From Clostridia bacterium (GTDB lineage Bacteria; Bacillota; Clostridia; DSM-8532), in contig JAOABT010000318.1 in NCBI GenBank assembly GCA_026418215.1, forward strand, positions 1 through 5,435: a DNA stretch of 5,435 bases, given 5' to 3'. Of the stretch, positions 1-5,418 are shown piece after piece; within the stretch, counting starts at the first letter, position 1; each line of letters begins with the position of its first letter. Made by a program: the position numbers and the translations under genes. Under the pieces are notes generated by a model, which saw only the letters and a list, made by a program, of their open reading frames with translations, did no database searches and was not told the DNA's origin.

Positions 1-11
1 GCAATATCCAT
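1..11 (-). CDS. 5' end of a divergent gene, product unknown (partial)
   Basis: Only the first codons of this minus-strand gene are in the window: ATG at 11-9, then codons for Asp and Ile, then two bases of the next codon. The start is supported by an AGGAGG ribosome binding site at 25-20, eight bases upstream, which is ideal Gram-positive spacing. A candidate promoter lies further upstream at 111-84. The gene is divergent from the SLH-protein gene and could share regulation with it through the region between them. Too few residues are visible to suggest a function. Confidence rests on the ribosome binding site and promoter, not on coding evidence. Confidence 0.5.
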
Positions 12-19
12 AGCATCAA

Positions 20-25
20 CCTCCT
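20..25 (-). promoter_or_regulatory. Ribosome binding site of the divergent gene
   Basis: The minus strand reads AGGAGG here, a perfect Shine-Dalgarno core, with eight bases before the ATG at 11-9. An overlapping ATG at 16-14 on the same strand is only three bases from the motif, so it is less likely to be the start. Confidence 0.55.
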
Positions 26-83
26 GCTTCATATATACCACACTGGTCAGGGCTCAATCGGGAAATATTAGCAAACCCGCTCC

Positions 84-111
84 ATTTTATGGAATGTATC
101 ATATGTTTCAA
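84..111 (-). promoter_or_regulatory. Candidate sigma-A-type promoter for the divergent gene
   Basis: On the minus strand, TTGAAA at 111-106 (five of six matches to TTGACA) is followed after 16 bases by TAAAAT at 89-84 (five of six matches to TATAAT). Initiation would fall near position 77, giving a leader of roughly 65 bases before the ATG at 11. A perfect TATAAT also occurs on this strand at 123-118, but I see no good -35 box at the right distance. I found no equally good promoter on the plus strand for the SLH gene, although the stretch is AT-rich. Confidence 0.4.
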
Positions 112-130
112 GCATAAATTATACATGCTT
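110..130. promoter_or_regulatory. Inverted repeat in the divergent promoter region (possible operator)
   Basis: AAGCAT at 110-115 is mirrored by ATGCTT at 125-130 across a nine-base AT-rich spacer. The left arm touches the -35 box of the candidate minus-strand promoter, and the spacer holds the isolated TATAAT of that strand. Such a site could bind a dimeric regulator of both divergent genes. The arms are only six bases long, so chance is a real alternative. Confidence 0.25.
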
Positions 131-146
131 TTAGTGTCATAAAAAT

Positions 147-151
147 GGAGG
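147..151 (+). promoter_or_regulatory. Ribosome binding site that decides the SLH-gene start
   Basis: GGAGG lies nine bases before the ATG at 161. An in-frame TTG at 155 is only three bases from the motif, too close for initiation, so ATG 161 is preferred. Confidence 0.75.
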
Positions 152-160
152 TATTTGGTT

Positions 161-1789
161 ATGAGATTGTCCCGATTTACCGTTCTCATCCTGGCTACAG
201 TGCTGTCGCTGCTTCTCATTCTACCGGGTGCAAATGCTGCCGTTCCTATTCCCCAGCCCACGATCACCGCAATTCCTCTGCCCACTCTAATGCCGCTTGT
301 TGTACCTGCTGCTCCTTCTGATTTGACCGGAACCTACAGCGACGGCAAGATTACCCTGCAATGGAAAGATAACTCGAATAACGAAACAGGCTTTGAGATC
401 TCGTGCGAGTTTAATGGAAACGGCGGAAGCTTCAAGGTCCCTGCCGGAACCACCTCCTACGTGCTTGACGGAACCTATTACGCCGGAGAGGTTTATACGT
501 ACGCGGTCCGTGCTTATAACACCGTTGGCAGCTCGAATTGGTCTTCCTCGGTTGACGTTGAAATCCCTGATATACTTTACCTGCCGCCAGCCATATCCAT
601 ACCCAATGCTCCTTCCAATGTGAAAGCCACGTACGCAAACGGCAAAATAACCGTCACCTGGTCAGATAATTCCACCAACGAGTCCGGTTTCGACGTGCTC
701 ACCGAAATGGAAAACGGTGGCGGCGGGAATATCCAGGTTGCAGCTAATACGACCTCATGGGTAGACGACTCCAGCCATGTGAAGGGGGCCACCTACTCCT
801 TTGCCGTTCGGTCCTATAACTTCTTCGGTAATTCCGCATGGTCGGCCAAGGTATCGGTCACCATCCCTGATATATCCGTCATTCCTCCCACAAAAATCGT
901 TCCCAATGCACCCTCTGACCTTGTTGCAACCTATAGCAACGGGAATATTTCTTTAAACTGGAAGGATAATTCAGGCAATGAATCCGGCTTTGAAATTCTA
1001 CCCGAAGCAGCGTCTATTAGTACAAGCATCAAGGTTAGCGCTAACACCACCGCCTGGACCGATACAGCTCCTCGCAATCCCGGCTCAAGCGTCTCTTACT
1101 CGGTGCGTGCCTATAATTTAATAGGTTCTTCGGGTTGGTCCAACAAGGTTACCGTAAACATTCCTGCAGCTCAACTGCCTACGCCTCAGCCGGCAACACC
1201 CACACCTCAGCCGGCGACCCCGCCCCCCAGCAGTTCAACACCCCAGCCCGCCCTTGTTCTGGATGGAACACAGCAGAATTGGGCCACCACTGAAATTCAG
1301 GATGCCTATAATTATGGACTTACCTACCCTGATATCCTTAACAACTTCCAAAAGAAGATTACCCGTCAGGAGTTCTGCATCCTGGCCGTCAAGCTTTATG
1401 AAAAGCTAAGCGGAAAACAGGCCGCTATTATTGAATCTCCCTTCTCAGATACCAATAATCCTGATATTTTAAAGGCCTATAACCTGGAAATCACCTACGG
1501 AAAGGCACCCGGCAAATTCTGCCCCGACGTCAACGTCCAAAGACAGGAAATGGCTGTATTTATCTATCGTACCTTAAAGGCCGCCAATAAGCTTCCCACC
1601 GTAAACTTAACCAATGACTTCCCTGTGACCGACTCCAGCCAGATTGCCTCCTGGGCTCTGGAGCATATGAAATTCTGCTACCAATACAAGATTATTGGCG
1701 GCTATAACAATAAGATCAACCCCTTGGGCCCCACAACACGCGAGCAGGCCATTGCCATTATGAAGCGAACCTACGTTCAATTTAAGTAA
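161..1789 (+). CDS. Secreted FN3-repeat protein with C-terminal SLH cell-wall anchor
   Basis: This 542-residue protein is predicted to be exported and held non-covalently on the cell wall. Residues 1-26 form a signal peptide: Arg at 2 and 5, a Leu/Ile/Val-rich core, and a probable cut after Ala-Asn-Ala. Three FN3-like modules follow at about 50-135, 149-235 and 249-334. Each carries W-x-D-N-(S)-x-N-E-(T/S)-G-F early and a Y-x-(V)-R-(A/S)-Y-N motif late. A Pro/Thr-rich linker spans about 339-364. Three SLH repeats fill about 374-540, with TRAE-like motifs TRQE (401-404), QRQE (460-463) and TREQ (526-529). In this family SLH triplets bind pyruvylated secondary cell-wall polysaccharide. No catalytic domain is visible, so adhesion, a structural role or display is inferred, not shown. 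The gene appears monocistronic, with its own terminator, and converges on a glycosyltransferase operon. The stop is TAA. The SLH and secretion calls are firm; the biological role is unknown. Confidence 0.93.
   Translation: MRLSRFTVLILATVLSLLLILPGANAAVPIPQPTITAIPLPTLMPLVVPAAPSDLTGTYSDGKITLQWKDNSNNETGFEISCEFNGNGGSFKVPAGTTSYVLDGTYYAGEVYTYAVRAYNTVGSSNWSSSVDVEIPDILYLPPAISIPNAPSNVKATYANGKITVTWSDNSTNESGFDVLTEMENGGGGNIQVAANTTSWVDDSSHVKGATYSFAVRSYNFFGNSAWSAKVSVTIPDISVIPPTKIVPNAPSDLVATYSNGNISLNWKDNSGNESGFEILPEAASISTSIKVSANTTAWTDTAPRNPGSSVSYSVRAYNLIGSSGWSNKVTVNIPAAQLPTPQPATPTPQPATPPPSSSTPQPALVLDGTQQNWATTEIQDAYNYGLTYPDILNNFQKKITRQEFCILAVKLYEKLSGKQAAIIESPFSDTNNPDILKAYNLEITYGKAPGKFCPDVNVQRQEMAVFIYRTLKAANKLPTVNLTNDFPVTDSSQIASWALEHMKFCYQYKIIGGYNNKINPLGPTTREQAIAIMKRTYVQFK
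1181..1222 (+). repeat. Tandem 21-bp repeat, two copies, in the Pro/Thr linker
   Basis: Two adjacent 21-base units (1181-1201 and 1202-1222) differ at only a few positions and each encodes the heptapeptide TPQPATP. They sit between the last FN3 module and the first SLH repeat. Such in-frame repeats can change linker length by slippage without breaking the frame. Confidence 0.7.
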
Positions 1790-1813
1790 CCAGAGTTTAT
1801 TAGAAACGAATCG

Positions 1814-1849
1814 AAGAGGGTGCAGCCGCCAGCGCTGCATCCTCTTTTT
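1814..1849 (+). terminator. Rho-independent terminator of the SLH-protein gene
   Basis: An 11-bp stem pairs 1816-1826 with 1834-1844 around a seven-base loop, with one G-U pair. It extends by two A-T pairs on the outer side and is followed by five T (1845-1849). It begins about 25 bases after the TAA stop. The minus strand lacks a T-run after the stem, so it should act on plus-strand transcripts only. Confidence 0.88.
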
Positions 1850-1970
1850 GTATTCCTGAGAGATAAATTTCCGCATTAAAAGCTTCTAAACATATGGCTT
1901 ATTAAATCAATACCTTTGATCAGGTTTATTTTGTGAAAATGAGAAGACAATAGAATGAGAATCCTACTTT

Positions 1971-1975
1971 AGGAG
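1971..1975 (+). promoter_or_regulatory. Shine-Dalgarno-like AGGAG before a 15-codon ORF
   Basis: AGGAG is placed eight bases before the ATG at 1984, as good a spacing as at the real genes in this window. It is the main reason to consider the following tiny ORF at all. The motif is short enough to occur by chance in an AT-rich gap. Confidence 0.3.
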
Positions 1976-1983
1976 AATACTTG

Positions 1984-2031
1984 ATGGAAAACAAGCGTTT
2001 TTCATGCCCTGCCTTGCAGTTTGCGCCTTAA
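1984..2031 (+). CDS. Possible 15-residue peptide ORF between two terminators (unproven)
   Basis: ATG at 1984 opens a frame of 15 codons ending in TAA at 2029-2031, with product MENKRFSCPALQFAP. An AGGAG lies eight bases upstream. The ORF sits between the SLH-gene terminator (1814-1849) and a second hairpin (2071-2092) that could also end plus-strand transcripts. It would therefore need its own promoter. A TAGAAT at 1951-1956 resembles a -10 box, but I see no convincing -35. There is no signal peptide and no family I recognise. It could be a small regulatory or leader peptide, the translated part of a small RNA, or a chance frame. Confidence 0.2.
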   Translation: MENKRFSCPALQFAP

Positions 2032-2070
2032 GACCATTTGCCACCCTTGCATCTGATAAGCAATAAAAAC

Positions 2071-2092
2071 AAAAAGGGCTTTGGCCCTTTTT
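2071..2092 (-). terminator. Rho-independent terminator of the glycosyltransferase operon (possibly bidirectional)
   Basis: A nine-bp stem pairs 2071-2079 with 2084-2092 around a four-base loop, with a GGGC/GCCC core. On the minus strand it starts four bases after the TAG stop of the last operon gene, and its T-run continues into further T-rich sequence (to about 2063). On the plus strand the stem also ends in five T, so it could stop transcription from the left as well. Confidence 0.85.
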
Positions 2093-2096
2093 AAAG

Positions 2097-3041
2097 CTAT
2101 ATGGCATTTTCCTGTATGCTGTAATAATGCGTGTTGGGGGTGTGCTCTCTTGGAAGGAAACCGGCAATAAACCAAGGAAAATAATGGTTGAGCTCCTTCA
2201 TGGCCTTGGCCAGAATCTCCAGATAAGGCTTGTAGATATGCTCCAGGACCATTTCATCATCTATGTGATAGTACCAGTTCAGGTTAAACTCGGTCCGGCT
2301 GATGATGGTAAGTCCTGAGAAATGATAAAAGATTAAGGGCGTGTCATCAAGATAAATCCCATCCTCTTGGGCGGTCACCCTATAGTTTGTGATATTCCAT
2401 AAAGCCGTGTTGGCGCCAATGCTCTGCACAACATGGACTCCGGGGTATTCTTCATTCCAGCTCTCCACATAGCGCTGATCACCGAAAAGCTTGCGGATGG
2501 GGTCTTCCTTGATGGGGCAATAGACCACAGTCTGGTATTTCCATTTCTCAACGGCTCTCAAGGCCACACCGGTGTTTTTACAGCCTACAAAGCCCGTATT
2601 GAACACACCGGTAAGACCGTAATACTTCAGAAACTCCCTTGAATTGCGGTGATGGGTCAAAAACAGGTTGGCCTCCGGATTTTCGTTAAAGATGGCATCA
2701 GGGCTCTTGAAGAAAAACAGGTCGGCGTCCAGATGGGCAAAATACTCGCAGTCAGGGTGCTTTACCATGACATGATATAGAAAAACAGGCTTCAGCGTCC
2801 AGCAATAGGCATGAAAAATTCTGTCGGTTTTAGCCCTTAAAAGAGCCTCGTCCTCCACTTCGTTCAGCATGACCGGAACAACCTCCGGAAAGGGCATGGA
2901 CTTAAGAATGTGATAGACAATTTCATTGGCGCAGAGCACAAAAAGCTTATAGTCCAGGCATACCTTCTTTAAAGAGACGACAAGGCCCATAAGCTTAAAC
3001 AGATGTTCCTGTGAAACCACTGTTGTAAAATGATACTTCAT
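2097..3041 (-). CDS. GT-A-type glycosyltransferase, paralogue of the gene at 4257-5204
   Basis: This 314-residue cytosolic protein should transfer a sugar from a nucleotide-sugar donor to a surface glycan or glycoprotein under assembly. No signal peptide or membrane segment is visible. A DxD motif (Asp-Ala-Asp, 105-107) lies in HLDADLFF, the usual metal and donor-phosphate site of GT-A enzymes. Other landmarks are YCWTLKP (79-85), FNTGF (147-151), FGDQRY (186-191), LWN (214-216) and YHFSG (239-243). All recur in the paralogue, and the first two fall at identical residue numbers. The pattern resembles the GT8-like 'nucleotide-diphospho-sugar transferase' group; donor and acceptor cannot be read from sequence. 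The start ATG has GGAGG at 3054-3050, eight bases upstream, inside the end of the preceding gene. The gap from that gene's TGA is four bases, so coupling is likely. It is the last gene of the operon. Confidence 0.87.
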   Translation of the reverse strand: MKYHFTTVVSQEHLFKLMGLVVSLKKVCLDYKLFVLCANEIVYHILKSMPFPEVVPVMLNEVEDEALLRAKTDRIFHAYCWTLKPVFLYHVMVKHPDCEYFAHLDADLFFFKSPDAIFNENPEANLFLTHHRNSREFLKYYGLTGVFNTGFVGCKNTGVALRAVEKWKYQTVVYCPIKEDPIRKLFGDQRYVESWNEEYPGVHVVQSIGANTALWNITNYRVTAQEDGIYLDDTPLIFYHFSGLTIISRTEFNLNWYYHIDDEMVLEHIYKPYLEILAKAMKELNHYFPWFIAGFLPREHTPNTHYYSIQENAI

Positions 3042-3045
3042 GACG

Positions 3046-4260
3046 TCATCCTCCCTGGCTGTTGGCCCTCATAAGCTCTTCAAAGTTGATCTTGAACGTA
3101 ATTTTAAAGAGCTCATTAAGCCGGTTCAGGAAGTTCCCAGCACCATAGGCCCTGAGCTCATTCGCCATCCGGACATAGGTTCCAAGCTTGGGCGCAAGCC
3201 TTTTGAAGACTTCGGTGGAATCATCCTCCTGCCGGGCATAATGCTGCTTGCGCACGGTCTGAAGGAGCTCTAAAAAAAGCTCGAGCATCTCATTGTAGTC
3301 CTTCATAGTAAAGATGGTGTGTATATCCATCATAACGCCATTGAGCGCTTGATGATCAAGCCCCAGGCCGTCACTCAGGCACACCAGCGGCATATCGATA
3401 AAATAGATATTGTTATATTTTTTGCACATATAATTGACGTTCTCCACCAGATCATTGTAATGATAATTTGCAGGGTGCTCCTGGTGCAGGCTGATAATAT
3501 GGTCTGCAATAACAAATTTACAGCCTGACTTGAAGAGCCTGATGCCCAGGTCGTAGTCCTCATAGCCATATTTCACGATATTTGTATCGAACATCCCTAC
3601 ATCGAGCACCTTTTGCCGCTCAACAGAGAGATTGTTGGTGATGAAAAAACGCCATGGCAGATAATAGTTGTCAAGGTTCTTGCCGTGCTGGCACATGATG
3701 GCCTTTAAGTCGTTGATAAAGGAGAAATCCAGATCAAAGCTATAGGGGATGAGGTCTGCATTTCTAACCTGCTCCTCGGAGACAATGGGGTAGCCATGGC
3801 GGTAGGAGGAGGCCTGGAAAACACCCATGGTTCGTCTGAGCCTCTCAAAGTTATTCAGCTGATCCTGATTGAAGGTTTTATAGTAATAGGTGAAAATCCG
3901 CCGCCAGAACATGCCGCAGACCACAATACCGGGCTTCTCATGGGCCGCAAGATGCTCCTTGATGAAATCCCTGGTGGCAATCATATCACTGTCATGGAAA
4001 ATGAGAATATCGCCTTCAGCATGGTCAATGGCGACATTCCTGCCCAGTGCAATGCCCCGATTCTTCTCAATTCTGTAAATTTTTAGCGGATATTTGAGTT
4101 CGAATGCCCGCAGCATGCCCATCGTGTCGTCCGTGGAGCCGTTATCCACAACGATGACCTCCACGTCATCCTTTTCGTAGCTCTGGCCGTTCAGCGCTGT
4201 GAGATTATAGTAAAGCCTTTCCCTTGCGTTATAGGAAGGAATGATGATGCTGGCTTTCAC
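3046..4260 (-). CDS. Family 2 glycosyltransferase with a GT7-like C-terminal motif
   Basis: This 404-residue protein is a GT-A inverting glycosyltransferase, probably acting at the cytoplasmic face in surface polysaccharide or glycoprotein assembly. The N-terminus has the family 2 signature: the SIIIPSYNA strand (4-12), VVDNGSTDDT (37-46) and NRGIALGRN (67-75). The metal-binding DxD is Asp-Ser-Asp (90-92). A second conserved segment, YGYEDYDLGIRL (231-242), matches the Glu-Asp motif (GxEDxD) of the galactosyltransferase/GT7 C-terminal domain, as in chondroitin-synthase-like and polypeptide GalNAc-transferase-like proteins. About 100 residues after it (from about 310) are helical-looking, without a recognised domain. 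No transmembrane segment is seen. The start is GTG at 4260, because the family motif begins at residue 4. It overlaps the upstream TGA by four bases (GTGA), implying translational coupling. A weaker AAGGA-type site lies about 11 bases upstream. The donor sugar is unknown. Confidence 0.9.
   Translation of the reverse strand: MKASIIIPSYNARERLYYNLTALNGQSYEKDDVEVIVVDNGSTDDTMGMLRAFELKYPLKIYRIEKNRGIALGRNVAIDHAEGDILIFHDSDMIATRDFIKEHLAAHEKPGIVVCGMFWRRIFTYYYKTFNQDQLNNFERLRRTMGVFQASSYRHGYPIVSEEQVRNADLIPYSFDLDFSFINDLKAIMCQHGKNLDNYYLPWRFFITNNLSVERQKVLDVGMFDTNIVKYGYEDYDLGIRLFKSGCKFVIADHIISLHQEHPANYHYNDLVENVNYMCKKYNNIYFIDMPLVCLSDGLGLDHQALNGVMMDIHTIFTMKDYNEMLELFLELLQTVRKQHYARQEDDSTEVFKRLAPKLGTYVRMANELRAYGAGNFLNRLNELFKITFKINFEELMRANSQGG
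3050..3054 (-). promoter_or_regulatory. Ribosome binding site of the last operon gene, inside the upstream coding region
   Basis: The minus strand reads GGAGG eight bases before the ATG at 3041. It lies within the final codons of the family 2 glycosyltransferase gene, which ties the translation of the two genes together. Confidence 0.7.
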
Positions 4261-5204
4261 GTAAAACAGCTTCCTTTCTTGTTTTTAACTTCTTTCAAGC
4301 CAAGGTCCTCCCTGTCGGAAAAACCATCAAAATAAGGATCAATGCGGGCCACCCTATCCACAATTTCCTTTAAGATTGCGGAGTAGTCCTTGTAAAAAAA
4401 GGGCAGGTGTGCCCTGTTGCTTTCATATTTTTGCAGGATCTTGTTTCTGCTGATCAGGCGAAAGCCGCTGAAGTGATAGCATACAAGCCTGTATTGGTCC
4501 ATATAGAGATAGCCGTCGTGTACGGAAAAATGGTGTTTTGGGGCATTCCAGTGTCCAATGTTCACACCGGGAACGCTGACTGTTTCAACCTTATTAAATA
4601 AATACGGCATTTCGTTGAGATAGCGCTGGTCGCCGAACCGTCCGCCCTTTGGCTCGCCCAGGCACTCCTCCAGGCACCTCTCCTTCCACCAGGAAAGACA
4701 GGCAAGGCCTGACTGATCCCGCTTGAAGCTGATAAAACCCGAATTAAAATCTCCCATCAGCTCCTGAAAATGACGTCTGAAGTCTTCGCACAGCCCTGCT
4801 ATGCCGATTTCCCCCGCTGTCAGAAGTACCGAGCTTTGTCCGTGCTTTCGGAAGATGGCCGTAGGGTCATGGTAAAAATAGAGGTCGGCATCAAGATAAG
4901 TGACTCGGGTAATGGCGCTGTTGCTTTTCAACAGATGCTCAATCAGCAAGGGCTTTAAGGTCCAGCAGTATTCATTGAGCTTTCTCTCCCGTCTCAGGCG
5001 TAAAAGACCCTCCTCGTTGAGTGCTGCTTCGCATAAGGGTGTAAGCCCCTTGAGCTTCATCTTCCTCAAAAGGCTTAAGGTTTGACTGTCAGCACATAAA
5101 GCAACGAGCCTTACGTCCCCCAGCACCCGCTTCAACGAGCTGTAGAGGGCCAGACCCTGATAAACACGAAGTCTTGACAGCACCGTACAGAAAACATGCT
5201 CCAA
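4257..5204 (-). CDS. GT-A-type glycosyltransferase with TTG start
   Basis: This 315-residue soluble protein is predicted to transfer a sugar from a nucleotide-sugar donor. Key motifs are YCWTLKP (79-85), YLDADLYF with the Asp-Ala-Asp metal site (105-107), FNSGF (153-157), FGDQRYL (190-196), HWN (218-220) and YHFSG followed by ISR (243-253). The same set occurs in the gene at 2097-3041, and the two align without gaps from residue 1 through the DxD motif, so they are paralogues. That alignment also supports the TTG start at 5204. The frame closes upstream at 5228-5226 with a TAA (the upstream gene's stop), a nearby ATG is out of frame, and a GGGGGGAAGG stretch at 5216-5207 provides a ribosome binding site. 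The intergenic gap to the upstream gene is 21 bases. The C-terminal tail (about 303-315) is Lys-rich and ends over the start of the next gene. Substrates are unknown. Confidence 0.87.
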   Translation of the reverse strand: MEHVFCTVLSRLRVYQGLALYSSLKRVLGDVRLVALCADSQTLSLLRKMKLKGLTPLCEAALNEEGLLRLRRERKLNEYCWTLKPLLIEHLLKSNSAITRVTYLDADLYFYHDPTAIFRKHGQSSVLLTAGEIGIAGLCEDFRRHFQELMGDFNSGFISFKRDQSGLACLSWWKERCLEECLGEPKGGRFGDQRYLNEMPYLFNKVETVSVPGVNIGHWNAPKHHFSVHDGYLYMDQYRLVCYHFSGFRLISRNKILQKYESNRAHLPFFYKDYSAILKEIVDRVARIDPYFDGFSDREDLGLKEVKNKKGSCFT

Positions 5205-5206
5205 GG

Positions 5207-5216
5207 CCTTCCCCCC
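5207..5216 (-). promoter_or_regulatory. Ribosome binding site supporting a TTG start
   Basis: The minus strand reads GGGGGGAAGG just upstream of the TTG at 5204-5202. The G-run gives about six bases of spacing. No ATG or GTG in this frame lies between the upstream in-frame stop and the TTG. Confidence 0.55.
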
Positions 5217-5225
5217 TTTGCACTT

Positions 5226-5418
5226 TTAGTCCTCTAAAAAGGCACGGTACCAGGCTATGGTCTTTTCGAGCCCTTCGTCGATGGTGTAAGCAGGCTTCCA
5301 GCCCAAAACCTCGCGCGCCTTTCTGGCCGACAGATACTGGTGGCGGATTTCGTTGCTTCCCTGATTGAGGACAACGGGCTTGAGATCGCTCTCCATGAGC
5401 ACGAGGATCTTTTTAACC
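5226..5418 (-). CDS. NAD-dependent sugar-nucleotide epimerase/dehydratase, C-terminal fragment
   Basis: Only the last 63 residues are genomic; the gene is cut by the contig end. The tail has the hallmark of extended short-chain dehydrogenases that act on nucleotide sugars (GDP-mannose or CDP-glucose dehydratases, UDP-sugar epimerases): [22 protein letters not shown], followed by an [10 protein letters not shown] helix that closes the substrate domain. The Rossmann NAD-binding part and the catalytic Tyr-x-x-x-Lys lie outside the window, so dehydratase and epimerase cannot be told apart. It is followed after 21 bases by a glycosyltransferase gene on the same strand, consistent with supplying an activated sugar to the operon. 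Six extra residues (MCIRDR) that appear at the N-terminus if the frame is read to 5435 come from adapter sequence and must be dropped. The stop is TAA at 5228-5226. Confidence 0.82.

Larger units (their letters stand above)
1850..2070. other. Convergent intergenic spacer with no established gene
   Basis: This AT-rich stretch separates the SLH-gene terminator from the operon terminator. Apart from the possible 15-codon ORF at 1984-2031, I see no conserved RNA, transposon end or gene remnant. Longer minus-strand frames here overlap the end of the glycosyltransferase gene out of frame and lack a ribosome binding site. Confidence 0.5.

Noticed and set aside
155..160. In-frame TTG at 155 as the start of the SLH-protein gene
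   Set aside because: It is only three bases from GGAGG (147-151). ATG at 161 has nine-base spacing and gives a standard signal peptide.
16..285. Minus-strand open frame across the divergent promoter and signal-peptide region
   Set aside because: It runs antisense to the SLH gene and through the promoter region, has no ribosome binding site, and shows low-complexity, unfamiliar sequence.
1964..2167. Minus-strand 67-codon frame at the convergent junction
   Set aside because: It overlaps the end of the glycosyltransferase gene out of frame, crosses that operon's terminator and has no ribosome binding site.
3041..3048. Perfect palindrome TGACGTCA between the second and third glycosyltransferase genes
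   Set aside because: It falls inside an operon across a stop codon and just before a start codon, with no promoter features. An eight-base palindrome is easily a by-product of the TGA and ATG placement.
3796..4086. Plus-strand 96-codon frame opposite the family 2 glycosyltransferase
   Set aside because: It is fully antisense to a well-supported gene whose motifs account for the sequence. No ribosome binding site or recognisable domain is present.
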